Shown here piece after piece: positions 62,327 through 64,000 of a stretch of DNA of 64,000 bases. The stretch lies in contig NZ_CP108053.1 of NCBI RefSeq assembly GCF_036173105.1, positions 2,294,001-2,358,000 of the forward strand, in the 5' to 3' direction. A model generated the notes under the pieces. It was given only the letters and a program-made list of their open reading frames with translations, was not told the origin of the DNA and did not search any database. The translations under genes and the position numbers were made by a program. The number at the start of each line of letters is the position of its first letter. Position 1 is the first letter of the stretch. This DNA comes from Streptomyces sp. NBC_00287 (GTDB lineage: Bacteria; Actinomycetota; Actinomycetes; Streptomycetales; Streptomycetaceae).

Positions 62327-64000
62327 ATGCGAGCCACCCTGCGCTGGGCGCACTCCGATCTGCGCGCGCACCGCGGCGAGGCGCTGTTCCTCGTCCTCGC
62401 CACCGCGGGCGTCGTCGTCTCCCTGCTGCTGGCCACGGCCCTGTTCGGCTACGCCACCAACCCCTGGCAGCGCGTCTTCACCCAGTCCCGCGGCGCCCAC
62501 GTCTGGCTGCACACGGGCCCGTCCGCCGACGCGGGCAGACTGAACGCCCTCGACGGCGTCGCCTCCGTCGCAGGCCCCTACCCCACCGCCTCCGCCACCC
62601 TCGCCTCCCGCGGCGCCCGCGCCTCGGTCGAACTGCGCGGCACCCCGGACCAGCCCTCCGTCGGCCGCCCGCTGCTGACCTCCGGGCACTGGCTGGACCC
62701 GGCCACCCCCGACGGCGTCGTCCTGGAATCCCGCCTCGCCCGCACCCTCCTCGCCGCCCCCGGAGACACCCTCACCCTCCCCGGCACCGCACGCACCCTC
62801 ACCGTCCTCGGCGTCGCCGACAGCGCCGAGCCCCGCTACCAGCCCGGCGAACGGCCCGGCCTGGTCTGGGCCCTGCCGTCCGCCGTGCGCGACCCGAGCG
62901 GCCAGGTCACCGGCCTGCGCCTGACCGACCCCGAGGACACCGACTACGCCGTCCAGCGCGCCGTCACCGTGCTCGGCGCCGGCGCGGTCGGCGAGGTCAC
63001 CACCTGGCAGCAGGCGCGCGCCGAGGAACAGGGAGACAACCGACTGCTCGGCCAAGTGCTGGGCCTGTTCGGCCTGGGCGCCCTCATCGCCGCCGGACTC
63101 GCCGTGCACGGCGCGATCGGCACGCGTATCCGCGGCCACCTCCGAGACATCTCGATCCTGAAGGCCATCGGCTTCACCCCGGGCCAGGTCGTCCGCGTCT
63201 ATCTGCTCCAGCACCTCGCCTACGCCCTGCTCGGCGCCGTGTCCGCGGCCGCGCTCACCGAGGCCCTGGGCAACCGTCTCCCCGGCCGCCTCGGCGACGC
63301 GATCGGCGTGTGGCAGGGCCTGCCCGGACATGCGGTGGCCCTGTTCGCGGTCCCGGCCTGCGCGGTCCTGCTCATCGCCGCGACCACCGGCCTCGCGGCC
63401 TGGCGGGCGGGCCGGGTACCGCCGGTGCCGGTGCCCCGACCGACGGCTTCGGCGGGCGGCGGGCTGTCTGGGCCGGTCCGGCGGATGCTGGGCATACGGC
63501 TGTCCCCCGCGCTGGTACTGGGCTGGCACACCGCGTTCGCCCGCCGCCCCCGCACCCTCGCCACCGTCGCCCGGCTCGCCCTGCCGCTGCTGCTGATCGT
63601 CGTGGCGCTCAGCGCGTGGAGCACCATCGACCGCTTCCAGAGCCGCCCCGAGCAGATCGGCCTGCCCACCGCGCTCACCGTCCACACGGACTCCGGCATC
63701 GGCGCCCGGGACGCGCGCGCACTCCTGGAACACGACCCACAGGTCGCCGCGGTCTACCCCGGCGTCGAGGTCGCGGCACTGGTCCCGGGCCAGACCTCCA
63801 CGATCGCGCTGCGCGGCCTGGGTACGCGGGAGGATCCCTACCCGTACGCCCTGGCGGAGGGCCGCCCCGCGAACGGCCGTGACGAGGCGGTCGCCGGGCA
63901 GGGCCTGCTGAATCTGCTGGATGTACGGGTCGGCGACTGGGTCCGCATGACGGTCGGCGACCAGCCGCAGATCCTGCACATCGTGGGCCGCAGCATCGAA
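62327..64000 (+). CDS. FtsX-like ABC transporter permease (partial, runs off the right edge)
   Basis: The frame from the ATG at 62327 (GGGGGG upstream) is open to the edge, 558 codons. The N terminus is MRATLRWAHSDLRAHRGEAL followed by a helix, an extracytoplasmic domain, then the FtsX core LLGQVLGLFGLGALIAAGLAVHGAIGTRIRGHLRDISILKAIGFTPGQVVRVYLLQHL-like block (about 235-290). A second helix pair and the start of a second periplasmic domain follow, as in duplicated FtsX permeases. With the ATPase it should form an exporter or a mechanotransmission complex, controlled by PadR. The C-terminal FtsX domain is outside the window. Confidence 0.88.
   Translation, partial: MRATLRWAHSDLRAHRGEALFLVLATAGVVVSLLLATALFGYATNPWQRVFTQSRGAHVWLHTGPSADAGRLNALDGVASVAGPYPTASATLASRGARASVELRGTPDQPSVGRPLLTSGHWLDPATPDGVVLESRLARTLLAAPGDTLTLPGTARTLTVLGVADSAEPRYQPGERPGLVWALPSAVRDPSGQVTGLRLTDPEDTDYAVQRAVTVLGAGAVGEVTTWQQARAEEQGDNRLLGQVLGLFGLGALIAAGLAVHGAIGTRIRGHLRDISILKAIGFTPGQVVRVYLLQHLAYALLGAVSAAALTEALGNRLPGRLGDAIGVWQGLPGHAVALFAVPACAVLLIAATTGLAAWRAGRVPPVPVPRPTASAGGGLSGPVRRMLGIRLSPALVLGWHTAFARRPRTLATVARLALPLLLIVVALSAWSTIDRFQSRPEQIGLPTALTVHTDSGIGARDARALLEHDPQVAAVYPGVEVAALVPGQTSTIALRGLGTREDPYPYALAEGRPANGRDEAVAGQGLLNLLDVRVGDWVRMTVGDQPQILHIVGRSIE

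Noticed and set aside
61226..63979. A 917-codon minus-strand open frame
   Set aside because: It is antisense to padR, the ABC ATPase and the FtsX-like permease, which have clear motifs and ribosome sites; the antisense translation is low-complexity and matches nothing. The same holds for long antisense frames at 20349-22814 and 47103-49460.

Overview
The window is a 64 kb piece of a Streptomyces chromosome. The evidence is very high G+C with a strong third-position G/C bias, GTG and TTG starts, many ATGA/GTGA overlaps between co-directional genes, sugar ABC transporters that lack their own ATPase, and a central block (suf operon, ctaA, ctaB, tkt, tal, zwf, opcA, pgl) in the order I remember from other Streptomyces chromosomes. 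No phage, transposase, CRISPR array or ordinary tRNA/rRNA gene is present.

Layout, left to right. (1) 1-10.6 kb: an MBL hydrolase fragment, a DinB/MDMPI-type protein and an MFS exporter. These are followed by an oxidative uronate/aldarate locus (uronate dehydrogenase, 5-dehydro-4-deoxyglucarate dehydratase, an unrecognised 385-aa protein) and a DeoR-regulated polyol/sugar uptake operon (binding protein, two permeases, zinc dehydrogenase). (2) 10.6-15.7 kb: a double-TerD stress protein, a Ro60/TROVE protein, and directly upstream of it two tandem structured RNAs. One is a clear YrlA-type Y RNA with a circularly permuted tRNA-like module; the other looks like a paralogous Y RNA without that module. 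A PhoX phosphatase with a PHO box follows. (3) 15.7-18.5 kb: a compact signalling cluster of a Crp/Fnr-type cyclic-nucleotide regulator, a membrane-anchored class III nucleotide cyclase with an extracytoplasmic lectin-like domain, and a small membrane protein resembling the Pycsar TM effector (DUF5706). I read this as a Pycsar-like or second-messenger-gated membrane effector system with its own sensor-regulator. (4) 18.6-33.7 kb: mixed housekeeping and accessory genes, including a secreted nuclease, ArsR/SRPBCC pair, DUF3618/holin-like envelope operon, dapA, dapD, a SigE-family sigma factor interrupted by a palindromic mini-repeat with a frameshifted partner gene, a TetR/SMR efflux pair with two clear operators, a sulfotransferase and an AbfB-type surface protein. 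(5) 33.7-40.2 kb: sufR-sufB-sufD-Rieske-sufC-sufS-sufU-sufT on the minus strand, with a SufR operator at a probable leaderless start. (6) 40.2-54.1 kb: a truncated aminoglycoside acetyltransferase remnant, a two-gene ABC exporter, heme A and heme O synthases, and the pentose-phosphate operon tkt-tal-zwf-opcA-pgl. (7) 54.1-64 kb: an alpha-glucoside-type ABC transporter and GH13 glucosidase, a second binding protein, and a PadR/ABC efflux operon that runs off the right edge. A near-identical 23-bp site occurs at the GH13 start and in the divergent PadR/binding-protein promoter region.

A dispersed multi-hairpin repeat occurs three times at gene ends (about 10.5, 40.5 and 54.1 kb). The two observations I consider most worth following are the Crp-cyclase-membrane effector cluster and the pair of Y RNAs beside Ro60.
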